Below are positions 10,446-22,384 of a DNA stretch of 64,000 nt, in pieces. Location of the stretch: the NCBI RefSeq assembly GCF_007954265.1, contig NZ_VOLS01000005.1, positions 45,241-109,240 of the forward strand, in the 5' to 3' direction. Made by a program: the position numbers and the translations under genes. The notes beneath the pieces were generated by a model, which saw only the letters and a list, made by a program, of their open reading frames with translations, made no database searches and was not told the DNA's origin. How positions within the stretch are numbered: position 1 is the stretch's first letter; every line of letters begins with the position of its first letter. Source of the stretch: Colwellia sp. C1TZA3 (lineage in GTDB: Bacteria; Pseudomonadota; Gammaproteobacteria; Enterobacterales; Alteromonadaceae).

Positions 10446-12731
10446 ATGGTTTCAAAAATAAAATGTATATCATCAAGCACAATTTTAGCCTGCTTGGCTT
10501 TTAATGTTAATGCTGAATCACTCAGTATTGAAAAGTACCAACAAGCTGAACGTCAACTGGGCAAGCATACCGAAAAATTAGTTATTGGAACAGTAGAGCA
10601 TCCAAACTGGACTGAAAACAATAAGCTGACTTATAGCAGCCAAACCCAGCATGGTAAGCAGTTTTTTATCTTCGATCCAGTAACAAAAGAAAAGCAATTG
10701 GCGTTTGATCATCAAAAAATTAGCCACGCATTAACCCAGCTTACTGCACAAGAAATAAAGCCAAAAAAACTACCTTTTAATCGCTTTAATTTCACCGGTG
10801 ATAAGCTAATTTCGCTAACCGTTGAGGGTAAGTCGTACCAATGTAATATTGAAAGTTACTTATGTCAGCTAAATAAAGTCGCCATTAAGGATAATGAGTT
10901 AGTTTCACCAAATAACAAGCTAGCCGTTTATATTAAACAACACAACTTATGGCTACGTAACCTTAGTGATAATAGCGAAAAACAATTAACCACTGATGGC
11001 TTAAAAAACTTTGCTTACGCCACCAACAATGCAGGTTGGGTTCGTGGTGACAAGCCAGTAGTTAAGTGGTCACCCGACTCGAAAAAATTAACCACCTTTA
11101 AACATGATAGTCGAAACGTTGGTGAAATGGGCATAGTGTCTACCGCCGTTGGCCACCCAACCATCGATGTTTGGAAATATCCATTACCGGGAGATAAAAA
11201 TATCTTCAAAATTCACCGGGTGATGATTGACGTTGAACAAGCGAATGTAGTGGTGCTAGATATGCCGGCAGATGCTCACAGATCAACCATAACAGACCAT
11301 GTTGCCGGTCGTGATGGTAGTTTGTTAGACATTGACTGGTCGAGCGATAGCAGCCATTTTGCATTTGTCTCGTCAACACGCGATCACAAAACGGCAACGT
11401 TAAAAATAGCCGATGCTAATAGCGGTAAAGTACGTACGGTATTAACTGAAACTGCCAATAGCTTTTTCGAGTCAGGTGTTGGTGGCATTAGTTGGCAATA
11501 CCTTGATCAAAGTAATGAATTTATTTGGTTTTCGCAGCGCTCAAACTGGGGACATTTGTATTTAGTAGATGCGATGACCGGTAACATTAAAAATCGAATA
11601 ACCCACGGCGATTGGACCGTATTAGAATTACTCAATGTTGATCAAGAAACCGGGAAATTAATTTTTTCTGGCGCAGGTAAAGAAGGTGGTGATCCCTATT
11701 TTCATTACCTTTACAGCATTAACAAAAATGGTTCAAATTTAACCTTATTAAGCCCTGAGCAAAAGCATCACCGCATTACCTTGAGCAAAAATGCTGAATA
11801 TTTTTTAGACCGAGTTTCAACACCAAACCAAGCAGAAACCAGCTTTATTCGCAGTACCAGCAGTAAATCAGGTTTTATCGTTGAACAAATGGATATTACT
11901 AAACTTACCGATACCGGTTGGCAAGCACCGACACCCTTTATTGTCAAAGACCGTAATAACGAACATGACATCTATGGACTTATGTATAAGCCTAGTGATT
12001 TTGACGTCAGCAAATCTTACCCTGTGGTGAATTACTTATACCCAGGTCCACAAGTAGGCAGTATTCGTGGGCGTCATTTTAGAACGGCTAGAGGCGATAA
12101 CCAAGCGATTGCTGAGCTTGGCTTTATTGTTATCGAAATTGACGCGTTAGGTACGCCTGGACGTTCAAAAAACTTCCATGATTTTTATTATCAAAACATG
12201 GGCGATAGTGGTATTCCCGATCAAGTTGCTGCCATTAAACAGTTAGCAAAAAAATACAACTGGATTGATAGCACACGCGTTGGTATTTGGGGCCATTCCG
12301 GTGGTGGTTTTGCCTCAACACGCGCCTTGTTAACTTATCCAGACTTTTATTCGGTTGCCGTTTCACAAGCAGGTAATCACGACAATAGAAACTATGCTGA
12401 TGAATGGGGTGAAAAATATCATGGTATGTTAGTAGAAAATGAAGATGGCAGCACTAACTACGACAGCCAAGCAAACCAATTATTGGTTGAAAACCTAAAG
12501 GGCAAGCTACTCATTGCCCATGGAACAACTGACACTAATGTACCGCCATATAACAGCCTAATCGTCGTAGAAGCGTTAATTGCCGCTAATAAAGACTTTG
12601 ACATGCTGATGCTACCAAACCGTGGTCATGGCTTTGCCAGAAAGCCGTATATGATGCGCAAACGCTGGGACTATTTTGTCCAACATTTAATGGGCTTAAC
12701 GCCACCCAAAGAGTTTACGTTTAGCGAGTAA
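10446..12731 (+). CDS. S9 family peptidase, dipeptidyl-peptidase IV type
   Basis: A secreted or periplasmic serine peptidase of 761 aa, likely releasing N-terminal dipeptides from proline-containing peptides. An N-terminal signal peptide (ILACLAFNVNA, about 12-23) is followed by a DPP IV-like beta-propeller (to about 490) and an alpha/beta-hydrolase domain. The catalytic triad is readable as Ser618 in GHSGGG, Asp696 in GTTDTNVPP and His728 in NRGHGF. The gene is single, and candidate operators lie in the upstream 290-bp region. It shares a bidirectional terminator with the convergent yceI pair. Peptide scavenging fits a marine heterotroph (inference). Confidence 0.93.
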   Translation: MVSKIKCISSSTILACLAFNVNAESLSIEKYQQAERQLGKHTEKLVIGTVEHPNWTENNKLTYSSQTQHGKQFFIFDPVTKEKQLAFDHQKISHALTQLTAQEIKPKKLPFNRFNFTGDKLISLTVEGKSYQCNIESYLCQLNKVAIKDNELVSPNNKLAVYIKQHNLWLRNLSDNSEKQLTTDGLKNFAYATNNAGWVRGDKPVVKWSPDSKKLTTFKHDSRNVGEMGIVSTAVGHPTIDVWKYPLPGDKNIFKIHRVMIDVEQANVVVLDMPADAHRSTITDHVAGRDGSLLDIDWSSDSSHFAFVSSTRDHKTATLKIADANSGKVRTVLTETANSFFESGVGGISWQYLDQSNEFIWFSQRSNWGHLYLVDAMTGNIKNRITHGDWTVLELLNVDQETGKLIFSGAGKEGGDPYFHYLYSINKNGSNLTLLSPEQKHHRITLSKNAEYFLDRVSTPNQAETSFIRSTSSKSGFIVEQMDITKLTDTGWQAPTPFIVKDRNNEHDIYGLMYKPSDFDVSKSYPVVNYLYPGPQVGSIRGRHFRTARGDNQAIAELGFIVIEIDALGTPGRSKNFHDFYYQNMGDSGIPDQVAAIKQLAKKYNWIDSTRVGIWGHSGGGFASTRALLTYPDFYSVAVSQAGNHDNRNYADEWGEKYHGMLVENEDGSTNYDSQANQLLVENLKGKLLIAHGTTDTNVPPYNSLIVVEALIAANKDFDMLMLPNRGHGFARKPYMMRKRWDYFVQHLMGLTPPKEFTFSE

Positions 12732-12810
12732 CTTTATAAGCCCAATATAGCGGCATTGATAACAGCTGATATGGTAAGAATTTTTTTAGGCAACTATAAA
12801 ATTTATAGCA

Positions 12811-12835
12811 AAAAAAGGGCACATAGCCCTTTTTT
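12811..12835. terminator. Bidirectional terminator between S9 peptidase and yceI
   Basis: AAAAAAGGGC (12811-12820) pairs perfectly with GCCCTTTTTT (12826-12835) around a 5-nt loop. The symmetric A and T tracts let it act on both converging transcripts. Confidence 0.9.
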
Positions 12836-12851
12836 CAATTAACTTTTCTTA

Positions 12852-13412
12852 TTACTGGCGAATACCTTCAATATGTAAAGTCAGGTCTACTTTGCCAAAG
12901 TCTTTTTTAAAGCCAAAATCTGCCATAGCGATAGTTGCGGTACCGCTAAAACCAGCACGATAGCCACCCCAAGGATCATCACCTTCACCCACTTTAACGG
13001 CGTCAATGGTTAATGGTTGAGTAACACCATGCATGGTAAAACTTCCTATTATAGCAAGTTTACCATCACCTTTATCTTCAACTTTACTGCTAGTAAATGT
13101 TGCTTGTGCATATTCACTCACATCTAAAAAGTCATCTGAACGCACATGCTTATCACGTTTAGCGTGGTTTGAATCAAAGCTTGAGGTGTCTACAATCACC
13201 TTGATTTTTGACGCAGAAACATTATCTTTGTCATAAGAGAAGTTACCTGAAAAGTCGTTAAATCGACCGGCAAGTACACTAAAACCTAGATGGCTTGCTG
13301 CAAAATTAATCGAGGCATGTGCCCCTTCAGTATCAATAACATAATCAGCCGCTAAAGCTGGTGTTAGTACACTCGAGGTTAATAGAGCGCTAGCAAGTAA
13401 TATTTTTTTCAT
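12852..13412 (-). CDS. yceI: YceI family periplasmic protein
   Basis: A 186-aa lipocalin-like periplasmic protein. Family members bind isoprenoid-type lipids such as polyprenyl quinone relatives. A signal peptide (MKKILLASALLTSSVLTPALA) precedes the typical start YVIDTEGAHASINFAASHLG. The core shows SFDSNHAKRDKHVRSDDFLDV and FTMHGVTQPLTI, both conserved in YceI. The cytochrome b561 gene lies 14 nt upstream on the same strand; this pairing recurs in proteobacteria and suggests a shared, probably quinone-linked, membrane process (inference). Confidence 0.95.
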   Translation of the reverse strand: MKKILLASALLTSSVLTPALAADYVIDTEGAHASINFAASHLGFSVLAGRFNDFSGNFSYDKDNVSASKIKVIVDTSSFDSNHAKRDKHVRSDDFLDVSEYAQATFTSSKVEDKGDGKLAIIGSFTMHGVTQPLTIDAVKVGEGDDPWGGYRAGFSGTATIAMADFGFKKDFGKVDLTLHIEGIRQ

Positions 13413-13426
13413 ATAAGTTCCTTTAA

Positions 13427-13996
13427 TTATTCGTCTTTGATTTTAGTCATACGTTTTAGCGTGACGTCTTGGTCAATAAAATGGTGTTTTAAGGCAGCTA
13501 ATGCATGCAATAACGCGAAAACTATTATGCCGTATGCCACGTAATAATGTATCACACCTGTAATGTCTTCTTGGTTTTTTATCCCCAACACCCATGGTAT
13601 AACGTTAAACCAGTCAAAAACAGCAATAGCTTTGTCATTGGCACTGGAGATCAAATAACCAGAAATCAAAACAGTAAACAGCGTGATATACAAAATAAAT
13701 ATCATTGAAGCAGAGGCTTTTTTCTCAAAGGTACTATGACTGGTTATTGCACCAGGAGAGCCGGCAATACGACGCCACAACAATCTAAATATAGTTACCA
13801 TCAATAAAAGTATGCCAACACTTTCATGCCAATGTGGCGCTAATTGATACCATTTACTCGAATAGTTTAACTCCACCATCCAAAAACCTAAGGCAAATAA
13901 CGAAAAAACCGTTAATGCCGAGAGCCAGTGTAATAATTTACTCAGCAAACCATATTGTTGCTGACTGTTTTTCCACGACACTTTATTGTAAATCAT
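13427..13996 (-). CDS. Cytochrome b561 family membrane protein
   Basis: A 189-aa integral membrane di-haem cytochrome with four predicted transmembrane helices. Candidate haem-ligand histidines are visible in LLHWLSALTVF (helix 1), APHWHESVGILL (helix 2) and VIHYYVAYGIIVFALLHAL (helix 4). Family members move electrons between quinol and periplasmic partners. It is the first gene of a two-gene operon with yceI. Its own promoter should lie just upstream of 13996. Confidence 0.9.
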   Translation of the reverse strand: MIYNKVSWKNSQQQYGLLSKLLHWLSALTVFSLFALGFWMVELNYSSKWYQLAPHWHESVGILLLMVTIFRLLWRRIAGSPGAITSHSTFEKKASASMIFILYITLFTVLISGYLISSANDKAIAVFDWFNVIPWVLGIKNQEDITGVIHYYVAYGIIVFALLHALAALKHHFIDQDVTLKRMTKIKDE

Positions 13997-14395
13997 TTTT
14001 TTTCTTAATGATGAATGAGCTATTTAGTTTAGCTACTCATTAGCAAAAAACCTAGTTATTTAGACGCAATATAATGCCTTTAGTCGCAATTAACTTATTA
14101 AGTTTTAGTCTTTAATTAATGTAACAAACTCGAACAAATTATTGCGCTAGATTAAAATAGTTAGTAACTATACCCGCTCCACTTCAAGGTGCAGGTTTGT
14201 GCAAGTCGAGAAAGGGTTAGGTACCGGGCATGGATTGAAGAGAATAGTTATTCTTGGCAACTGCTCCTGCGTTGCTCTAATAACCCACATCCCTGTGGGA
14301 ATATTGTCGAAATCCATAACGCCACAGATAACCCTTTATCGGCTTGCCCGTAAGGAGCTAAGCTAGAAAACCAGTCCTACTTGATAAGGGAATGA

Positions 14396-14715
14396 TACCA
14401 AGTTGATTAATTACCTGCTCATTTTTAATGGTTAAAATGAATAACTACAGCGTTATAAAATTTATAAGGTGAATAACTACTTATACCAATCCCATTAAGT
14501 TATTGCTCACTTGTACTAGTTAAAATAGCTCAAGGCTGTGTTGCTCTCAATCCCAATAGCCAGCTATTGCTCAATCGAGCGCCTTACCTTGAATTATTTT
14601 TCCTGCGCACAACAAGATCACAAACTTAATGGAACTGGTATTACTAAACTTTATGCCTTGTATTTATCCATTTTTCCTCATGAAAAAGTAGATCACTTAA
14701 TTAATCAAATTGGTA
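14396..14715 (+). mobile_element. 160-bp MITE, family B, copy 1, split by an A element
   Basis: The two halves (14396-14483 and 14641-14715) join to a sequence closely matching B copies at 28865 and 44342. The total of 320 bp less the 157-bp A insert and its 3-bp duplication is exactly 160 bp, the size of the intact B copies. The outer flanks are TGA on the left and TAA on the right, so the duplication of this copy has changed at one base or the insertion was imprecise. It lies inside element C. Confidence 0.85.
14484..14640 (+). mobile_element. 157-bp MITE, family A, copy 2, inside B copy 1
   Basis: It starts TACC, ends GGTA and is flanked by TTA on both sides (14481-14483 and 14641-14643). 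Removing it with one TTA restores the B sequence through the junction GAATAACTACTTA/CTAAA, as seen at the same site in uninterrupted B copies. It is nearly identical to copy 1 at 831. Confidence 0.9.
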
Positions 14716-14793
14716 TAACCATTATCTTCGTAGCGCGCCTTGATCTGATTTCCTAGCTTAGCTCTGAAACTACATCTTGAAGTGGAGCGGGTA

Positions 14794-15007
14794 TATACCT
14801 CTATAGTGCTTTTTTCGTACAAATTCATTTTTTTAAAAATGTAGTACTAAAGTGCACTGCCAGTAGCGCTAGGCGATGCTTAAGTTTGCTATTATTTTTG
14901 TATTTAGACTGACAAACTTTGTCTTTGAGCAATAGGGTAGAGTTAAGATGATCGTGGGATTAGGTGGATTAAGCGGAGTAAATGCTTTTTCAACAAGAGT
15001 AGATGAT
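14794..15007. other. Gene-poor spacer between element C and the atp terminator
   Basis: No supported gene. A 35-codon frame at 14948-15055 has only a weak ribosome-binding site and overlaps the atp terminator, so it is not called. Confidence 0.4.
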
Positions 15008-15045
15008 AAAAAGCGACTATTTACCGGAGTAAAAGTCGCTTTTTT
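15008..15045 (-). terminator. Terminator of the atp operon
   Basis: AAAAAGCGACT (15008-15018) pairs with AGTCGCTTTTT (15034-15044). On the minus strand the stem is followed by T residues. It lies about 35 nt beyond the atpC stop codon. Confidence 0.85.
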
Positions 15046-15077
15046 GTATCACTAAAACTTAATGTTAAAGGCCAGAG

Positions 15078-15497
15078 TTATTTCTTACTTGTTGCTTGGA
15101 TAACCCGTAATTTCGCAACAGCACGAGCTAGTTCAGCTGCGGCTTCTGCGTAATCAACATCATTACCATGTTCATTCAAGTGTTTCTCTGCGCGCTCTTT
15201 AGCCTGTAATGCAGCTTGTTCATCTAAATCAGCGCCACGTATCGCGATATCCGCTAATACAGTAACGTTATTTGGTTGAACTTCTAGCATACCGCCAGAA
15301 AGGTAAATGATTTCTTCATCACCACCTTTTTTGACGATTCTTGCCATACCAGGTTTTAGTGAGGTCAGCAAAGGTGCGTGACCAGGCATAATGCCTAACT
15401 CACCTTCGCTACCTGTGATCTGTAATGATTCAATGCTACCGGAAAATAAACTTTCTTCAGCGCTAACAACATTCAGATTTACAGAAAGTAATGCCAT
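15078..15497 (-). CDS. atpC: F1Fo ATP synthase subunit epsilon
   Basis: The 139-aa subunit of the F1 central stalk joins gamma to the c-ring and damps ATP hydrolysis. The N-terminal beta-sandwich contains [17 protein letters not shown] (about 28-44) and [20 protein letters not shown]. The C-terminal helical hairpin is rich in Ala and Glu. It is the last gene of the nine-gene atp operon, 46 nt after atpD, and is followed by the operon terminator. Confidence 0.97.
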   Translation of the reverse strand: MALLSVNLNVVSAEESLFSGSIESLQITGSEGELGIMPGHAPLLTSLKPGMARIVKKGGDEEIIYLSGGMLEVQPNNVTVLADIAIRGADLDEQAALQAKERAEKHLNEHGNDVDYAEAAAELARAVAKLRVIQATSKK

Positions 15498-15543
15498 GTG
15501 ACCTCCTAATAGGTGACTAACTTATGTTAATCACCAGCCTTCA

Positions 15544-16944
<1,401 letters not shown>

Positions 16945-16987
16945 CTAGTGCTCTTATTTACTAATAAAATAAACAAAGAACCTTTGC

Positions 16988-17848
16988 TTATACCGCTGCT
17001 GCACCAGCACAAATTTCACCCAATTCTTGAGTAATACTTGCTTGACGCGCTTTGTTGTATACCAATTGTAAATCATCAATTAAGTCACCCGCGTTATCGG
17101 TTGCAGATTTCATTGCAACCATACGAGCGGCTTGTTCACATGCGAGGTTTTCAACCACACTTTGATATACTTGAGATTCTGTATAACGCACCAATAAATA
17201 TTCAAGTATTGCTTGAGCATCAGGTTCGTATATGTAATCCCAGCGATGCTTAATAGCGTCATCATCTGACTTAGGCAAAGGTAAAAGTTGATCGATTGTC
17301 GGTTTTTGCGTCATGGTATTAACAAATTTGTTATATACAATGAACAATCTGTCAATCTCACCATTATCATAGGCGTTTAACATAACCTTAACACTACCGA
17401 TTAAATCAGTTAGTGATGGGTTATCACCTAATCCAGAAATTTGTGAAACAACTTTGGCACCCATATTGTTGAAAAATGACGTAGCTTTAGAACCCACTAC
17501 GGCAAATTCAACTTCGGCACCAGCTGCTTGGTGTTTACCTGCGTCAGCAAGTACTTGTTTAAATAAATTAATATTTAAACCACCACACAAACCACGGTCT
17601 GTTGAGACAACAATATAACCTACACGCTTAGCTTCACGTTCAACCATATAAGGATGAAGATACTCTAAATTACCAAGCGCGATGTGACCGATCACATTTC
17701 GCATATTTTCAGCATACGGACGAGAGGCAGCCATGCTTTCTTGCGCTTTACGCATTTTGCTAGCTGCAACCATTTCCATTGCACTGGTGATCTTCTGTGT
17801 ATTTTTTACACTTCCGATCTTCGATTTTATCTCTTTACCACCGGCCAT
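16988..17848 (-). CDS. atpG: F1Fo ATP synthase subunit gamma
   Basis: The 286-aa rotor shaft of F1. The N-terminal helix [20 protein letters not shown] and the C-terminal helix [17 protein letters not shown] are the family signatures and form the coiled coil inside the alpha3beta3 ring. [11 protein letters not shown] is also conserved. It lies 29 nt after atpA and 58 nt before atpD. Confidence 0.98.
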   Translation of the reverse strand: MAGGKEIKSKIGSVKNTQKITSAMEMVAASKMRKAQESMAASRPYAENMRNVIGHIALGNLEYLHPYMVEREAKRVGYIVVSTDRGLCGGLNINLFKQVLADAGKHQAAGAEVEFAVVGSKATSFFNNMGAKVVSQISGLGDNPSLTDLIGSVKVMLNAYDNGEIDRLFIVYNKFVNTMTQKPTIDQLLPLPKSDDDAIKHRWDYIYEPDAQAILEYLLVRYTESQVYQSVVENLACEQAARMVAMKSATDNAGDLIDDLQLVYNKARQASITQELGEICAGAAAV

Positions 17849-17877
17849 GACTATTCTCCCCGAAAAGGTTAACTAAA

Positions 17878-19419
17878 TTACCAAGTTTGGGTAGCTTTGA
17901 AAGCTTCAATCGCTTTCGCTAAACCAGACTCAATATCTTTGTTATAGTCGCCTTTTTCATTGATAGTAGCCATCAACTCAGCGTGATCATTGTTTACGTA
18001 CGAACGTAATGCATCTTCAAAATCAACAACTTTGTTGATGGCGATATCGTTTAAAAAGCCTTTATCTGCGGCAAATAAAGATACGGCTGTTTCAGCAATT
18101 GACAATGGACTGTATTGCTTTTGCTTCATTAATTCAGTAACGCGTTGGCCATGCTCTAATTGAGCACGTGTAGCGTCATCTAAGTCTGAGGCAAATTGAG
18201 CAAACGCTGCTAATTCAGCATATTGTGCTAAAGCTAAACGAATACCACCACCTAATTTCTTGATGATTTTAGTTTGAGCAGCACCACCAACACGAGATAC
18301 AGAAATACCAGCGTTAACCGCAGGACGAATACCTGAGTTAAACAAGTTAGATTCTAAGAAAATCTGACCATCAGTAATTGAGATTACGTTAGTTGGTACG
18401 AATGCAGATACGTCACCCGCTTGCGTTTCAATGATAGGTAAAGCGGTTAAAGAACCTGTTTTACCTTTTACAGCACCATTGGTGAAACGCTCAACGTATG
18501 CTTCGTTTACACGAGCAGCACGTTCAAGTAAACGACTGTGAAGATAGAAAACGTCACCTGGGTAAGCTTCACGACCTGGCGGACGACGTAAAAGTAACGA
18601 AATTTGACGATAAGCAACAGCTTGCTTAGACAAATCATCATAGACAATTAGTGCATCTTCACCACGATCACGGAAGTATTCACCCATAGTACAGCCAGAA
18701 TATGCTGACAAGTACTGAAGTGCGGCTGCTTCAGAAGCGCCAGCAACAACAACGATAGTATTATCTAACGCGCCGTGTTCTTCTAATGAGCGAACTAAGT
18801 TAGCAACGGTAGAGGCTTTTTGGCCAATAGCTACGTATACACACTTAATACCAGTGTTTTTCTGATTGATAATTGCATCTAATGCGATTGCAGATTTACC
18901 AATTTGACGGTCACCAATGATAAGTTCACGTTGGCCACGTCCAATTGGAATCATTGAATCGATTGATTTAATACCTGTTTGTACAGGTTGATCAACAGAT
19001 TTACGATCGATTACGCCTGGTGCTACCATTTCAACTGGAGAGAAACCATCGTTTTCGATAGGTCCTTTACCGTCAATTGGCTCACCCAATGTGTTAACAA
19101 CGCGACCTAATAAGCCACGTCCTACTGGTACTTCTAAAATACGACCAGTACATTTTACTTTAACGCCTTCAGCTAGATCCGCATAAGGACCCATAACTAC
19201 CGCACCGACCGAATCACGGTCAAGGTTTAAAGCGATAGCAAAGCGATTGCCAGGAAGTTCAATCATCTCACCTTGCATTACGTCTGCAAGGCCATGAATA
19301 CGAATGATACCGTCAGTTACAGAAACGATAGTACCTTCATTACGAGCTTCACTAACTACGTCAAACTGTTCAATACGACTCTTGATCAGTTCAGCGATTT
19401 CAGTGGAATTCAGTTGCAT
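17878..19419 (-). CDS. atpA: F1Fo ATP synthase subunit alpha
   Basis: The regulatory nucleotide-binding F1 subunit, 513 aa, as in E. coli. The P-loop is GDRQIGKS (near 169-176), where E. coli has GDRQTGKT; this still fits GxxxxGK[S/T]. The signature [17 protein letters not shown] appears near 363-380. The N-terminal segment [19 protein letters not shown] contacts delta. It is the fifth structural gene of the operon. Confidence 0.98.
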   Translation of the reverse strand: MQLNSTEIAELIKSRIEQFDVVSEARNEGTIVSVTDGIIRIHGLADVMQGEMIELPGNRFAIALNLDRDSVGAVVMGPYADLAEGVKVKCTGRILEVPVGRGLLGRVVNTLGEPIDGKGPIENDGFSPVEMVAPGVIDRKSVDQPVQTGIKSIDSMIPIGRGQRELIIGDRQIGKSAIALDAIINQKNTGIKCVYVAIGQKASTVANLVRSLEEHGALDNTIVVVAGASEAAALQYLSAYSGCTMGEYFRDRGEDALIVYDDLSKQAVAYRQISLLLRRPPGREAYPGDVFYLHSRLLERAARVNEAYVERFTNGAVKGKTGSLTALPIIETQAGDVSAFVPTNVISITDGQIFLESNLFNSGIRPAVNAGISVSRVGGAAQTKIIKKLGGGIRLALAQYAELAAFAQFASDLDDATRAQLEHGQRVTELMKQKQYSPLSIAETAVSLFAADKGFLNDIAINKVVDFEDALRSYVNNDHAELMATINEKGDYNKDIESGLAKAIEAFKATQTW

Positions 19420-19432
19420 ACTCTGTTCCCCG

Positions 19433-19966
19433 TTAGGATTGCATTGTTGTTGCTAAGCGGTTCAATTTACCTCGTACTGAACCATCTATTACCATGTCAC
19501 CAGCTTTTATTACTAAGCCAGAGACTACGTTTGCATCAATTTTACAATTAAGTTTTACTTTTCGAGCCAAACGCTTTTCAAGCGCAGCGCATAATGTAGT
19601 TTCTTGTTCTACTGTTAATTTAACAGCAGACGTTACATCCACAGAAACTGTTTTCTCATGTTCAGCTTTTAATTCGCGAAACTGAGCAACAACCTGTGGT
19701 AGCACCAATAAACGTTGATTTTCAGCCATTACTTTAATTAAGTTTTGGCCATTACTATCAAGTTGAACATCACAGACTTTCAAAAAAATGTCTTGTGCTT
19801 GTTCTACCGACGCACCACCAGAAAGATAGTCTTTTATGGTGTTGTCGTTGGCAACTTGTGCAGCAAAAACTAGCATTTCTAACCAGTTTTCGACTGTATT
19901 TGCTTCAATAGCAAAATCAAACGCCGCTTTAGCGTAGGGACGAGCGATGGTTGTCAATTCAGACAT
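19433..19966 (-). CDS. atpH: F1Fo ATP synthase subunit delta
   Basis: The 177-aa peripheral-stalk subunit links F1 alpha to the b dimer. The N-terminal [14 protein letters not shown] helix and the C-terminal segment [20 protein letters not shown] with LNRLA are typical of the OSCP/delta family. It lies 13 nt upstream of atpA and 14 nt after atpF. Confidence 0.97.
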   Translation of the reverse strand: MSELTTIARPYAKAAFDFAIEANTVENWLEMLVFAAQVANDNTIKDYLSGGASVEQAQDIFLKVCDVQLDSNGQNLIKVMAENQRLLVLPQVVAQFRELKAEHEKTVSVDVTSAVKLTVEQETTLCAALEKRLARKVKLNCKIDANVVSGLVIKAGDMVIDGSVRGKLNRLATTMQS

Positions 19967-19980
19967 AAGCTCATTTCCCT

Positions 19981-20451
19981 CTAAAGTTCAGCTACAAGTT
20001 TATCTAAAATGTCGCTATGTACAGCGGCATCGATTGAACGCTCAAGAATTTTCTCGGCACCAGCAATAGCAAGAACAGCCACTTGTTGGCGCAATTCTTC
20101 TTTAGCTTGGTTACGTTCAGTATCAATTTCTGCATGACCTGAAGCTAAAATTTTATCTTTTTCAGCATGTGCTTTTACTGCAGCTTCTTCAATTATCTGA
20201 ACTTCACGCTTTTTAGCAGCTTCTAAAATACTTGCTGCTTGCGCTTTAGCTTCTTTTAATTGTGCTGTAGCTTTCTCTTGAGCAAGCTCAAGATCTTTAG
20301 CGGCACGGTCAGAAGCAGCAAGTCCATCAGCAATTAATGCTTGACGGGCTTCTATGGCACCAATAATTGGTGGCCATACATACTTCATACAAAAAATTAC
20401 GAATACGATAAATGCGATTAATTCACCAATTAAGGTCATATTAAGATTCAT
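19981..20451 (-). CDS. atpF: F1Fo ATP synthase subunit b
   Basis: The 156-aa stator subunit. A single N-terminal membrane helix ([20 protein letters not shown]) is followed by a long charged coiled coil rich in Ala, Glu and Lys, as in E. coli (156 aa). It sits between atpE and atpH in the conserved order. Confidence 0.97.
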   Translation of the reverse strand: MNLNMTLIGELIAFIVFVIFCMKYVWPPIIGAIEARQALIADGLAASDRAAKDLELAQEKATAQLKEAKAQAASILEAAKKREVQIIEEAAVKAHAEKDKILASGHAEIDTERNQAKEELRQQVAVLAIAGAEKILERSIDAAVHSDILDKLVAEL

Positions 20452-20483
20452 TTATGTATCTCCTATTAAAATTCGCGTTTAAA

Positions 20484-20723
<240 letters not shown>

Positions 20724-20773
20724 TTATTTAAGTAAAGTTATAAAGTTTAAAAACTAAGGTTGAAACTGTTATT

Positions 20774-20809
20774 CTTGCCCTTGTTACTTTGTAAGTAACA
20801 AGGGCAAGA
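20774..20809. repeat. Strong inverted repeat between atpB and atpE
   Basis: CTTGCCCTTGTTACTT and AAGTAACAAGGGCAAG form a 16-bp perfect stem with a 4-nt loop in the spacer between atpB and atpE. Neither strand has a convincing T run directly after it. It could stabilise the downstream mRNA or modulate the high atpE expression the c-ring needs. That role is inference. Confidence 0.7.
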
Positions 20810-20812
20810 AAT

Positions 20813-21646
<834 letters not shown>

Positions 21647-22045
21647 TTAAAAATTCTTGTTGATAAAAAACGGTGTTAGTAACGGCAAAGCCACTACTAA
21701 ACAAAAACTGCTGAAAAAAGCTATGGGCTCTATCGCTAAAAACTTAAAGGCTAGCGCAAACAAAACGGCCGTTAATACTATTTTCAATTTCTCGCCACTA
21801 TAAAAAGCATCAAGTACTTTTTCTGACGCTCTTGCTCCGGCATATTTAAATGCTTTATGAGCAAAGAAAAAATTAGGGATTACACTGATTGCACCACCAC
21901 TTAATACCGAGAGTGCAAACGATAATCCCCAAATAAAATATGTTGCTAAACTGCAAAGCAAAACAATCACTATCGAGATTAATATTTGCTTAAATGCAAA
22001 TTCTCTTCCTGGCCTAGCTAACTCATTGTAAATAAATAAACTCAC
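21647..22045 (-). CDS. atpI: ATP synthase subunit I (assembly/accessory protein)
   Basis: The 132-aa hydrophobic protein has about four membrane helices and includes GGAISVIPNFFFAHKAF, typical of gammaproteobacterial AtpI. AtpI helps c-ring assembly or Mg2+ supply in some species but is not part of the finished enzyme. It is the first gene of the operon, 24 nt upstream of atpB, so the operon promoter should lie just above 22045. Confidence 0.93.
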   Translation of the reverse strand: MSLFIYNELARPGREFAFKQILISIVIVLLCSLATYFIWGLSFALSVLSGGAISVIPNFFFAHKAFKYAGARASEKVLDAFYSGEKLKIVLTAVLFALAFKFLAIEPIAFFSSFCLVVALPLLTPFFINKNF

Positions 22046-22384
22046 CAGAAACTCCTACGATATTTTTCGTAATGCTTACAGTTTTTTAAAGATAATTTTT
22101 CATCTCTAAAAAGCCGTCGCAAGTATACTGAATTACAGCACTAATGCAACAAAATAGGCTACTCATTGCCGACATTATCTGCAAAATGTTGCGCTAAATG
22201 AATAAATTACGACTAAGGTATAATCTAAAATTGAAACATTACTGATGAATTATAAAAGCAAAAGAAAAAACAGTAAATAGATAGCCGTTTTTCATTTGAT
22301 CAAAAATGGCTATTCAAGAGTTTTTATTATTTCAACCTAAATCCTTAAACCTTATCGATTTTAAAGGCTTATTTTCAAGTCATA
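22046..22384. other. Intergenic region between parB and atpI, with a hairpin
   Basis: No gene was seen. The part next to atpI should carry the atp operon promoter. Near parB, ATAGCCGTTTTT (22281-22292) pairs with AAAAATGGCTAT (22302-22313) at 11 of 12 positions, about 70 nt beyond the parB stop. No T run follows it on the minus strand, so terminator function is uncertain. Confidence 0.45.

Larger units (their letters stand above)
14171..14793. mobile_element. Element C: about 300-bp MITE, interrupted by nested elements B and A
   Basis: The left end TACCCGCTCCACTTCAAGG (from 14171) and the right end (to 14793) are inverted repeats matching at 22 of the outer 24 positions. Both ends are preceded or followed by TA. 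Inside the left arm a further stem pairs 14201-14218 with 14330-14347 (15 of 18). The element is split at 14396-14715 by a B element that itself contains an A element. Without the insert it would be about 300 bp. It carries no gene. Its ends differ from those of A and B, so it belongs to another family. Confidence 0.8.

Noticed and set aside
14948..15055. A 35-codon open frame before the atp terminator
   Set aside because: It has only a weak ribosome-binding site, overlaps the terminator stem of the opposite strand, and its sequence matches nothing recognised.
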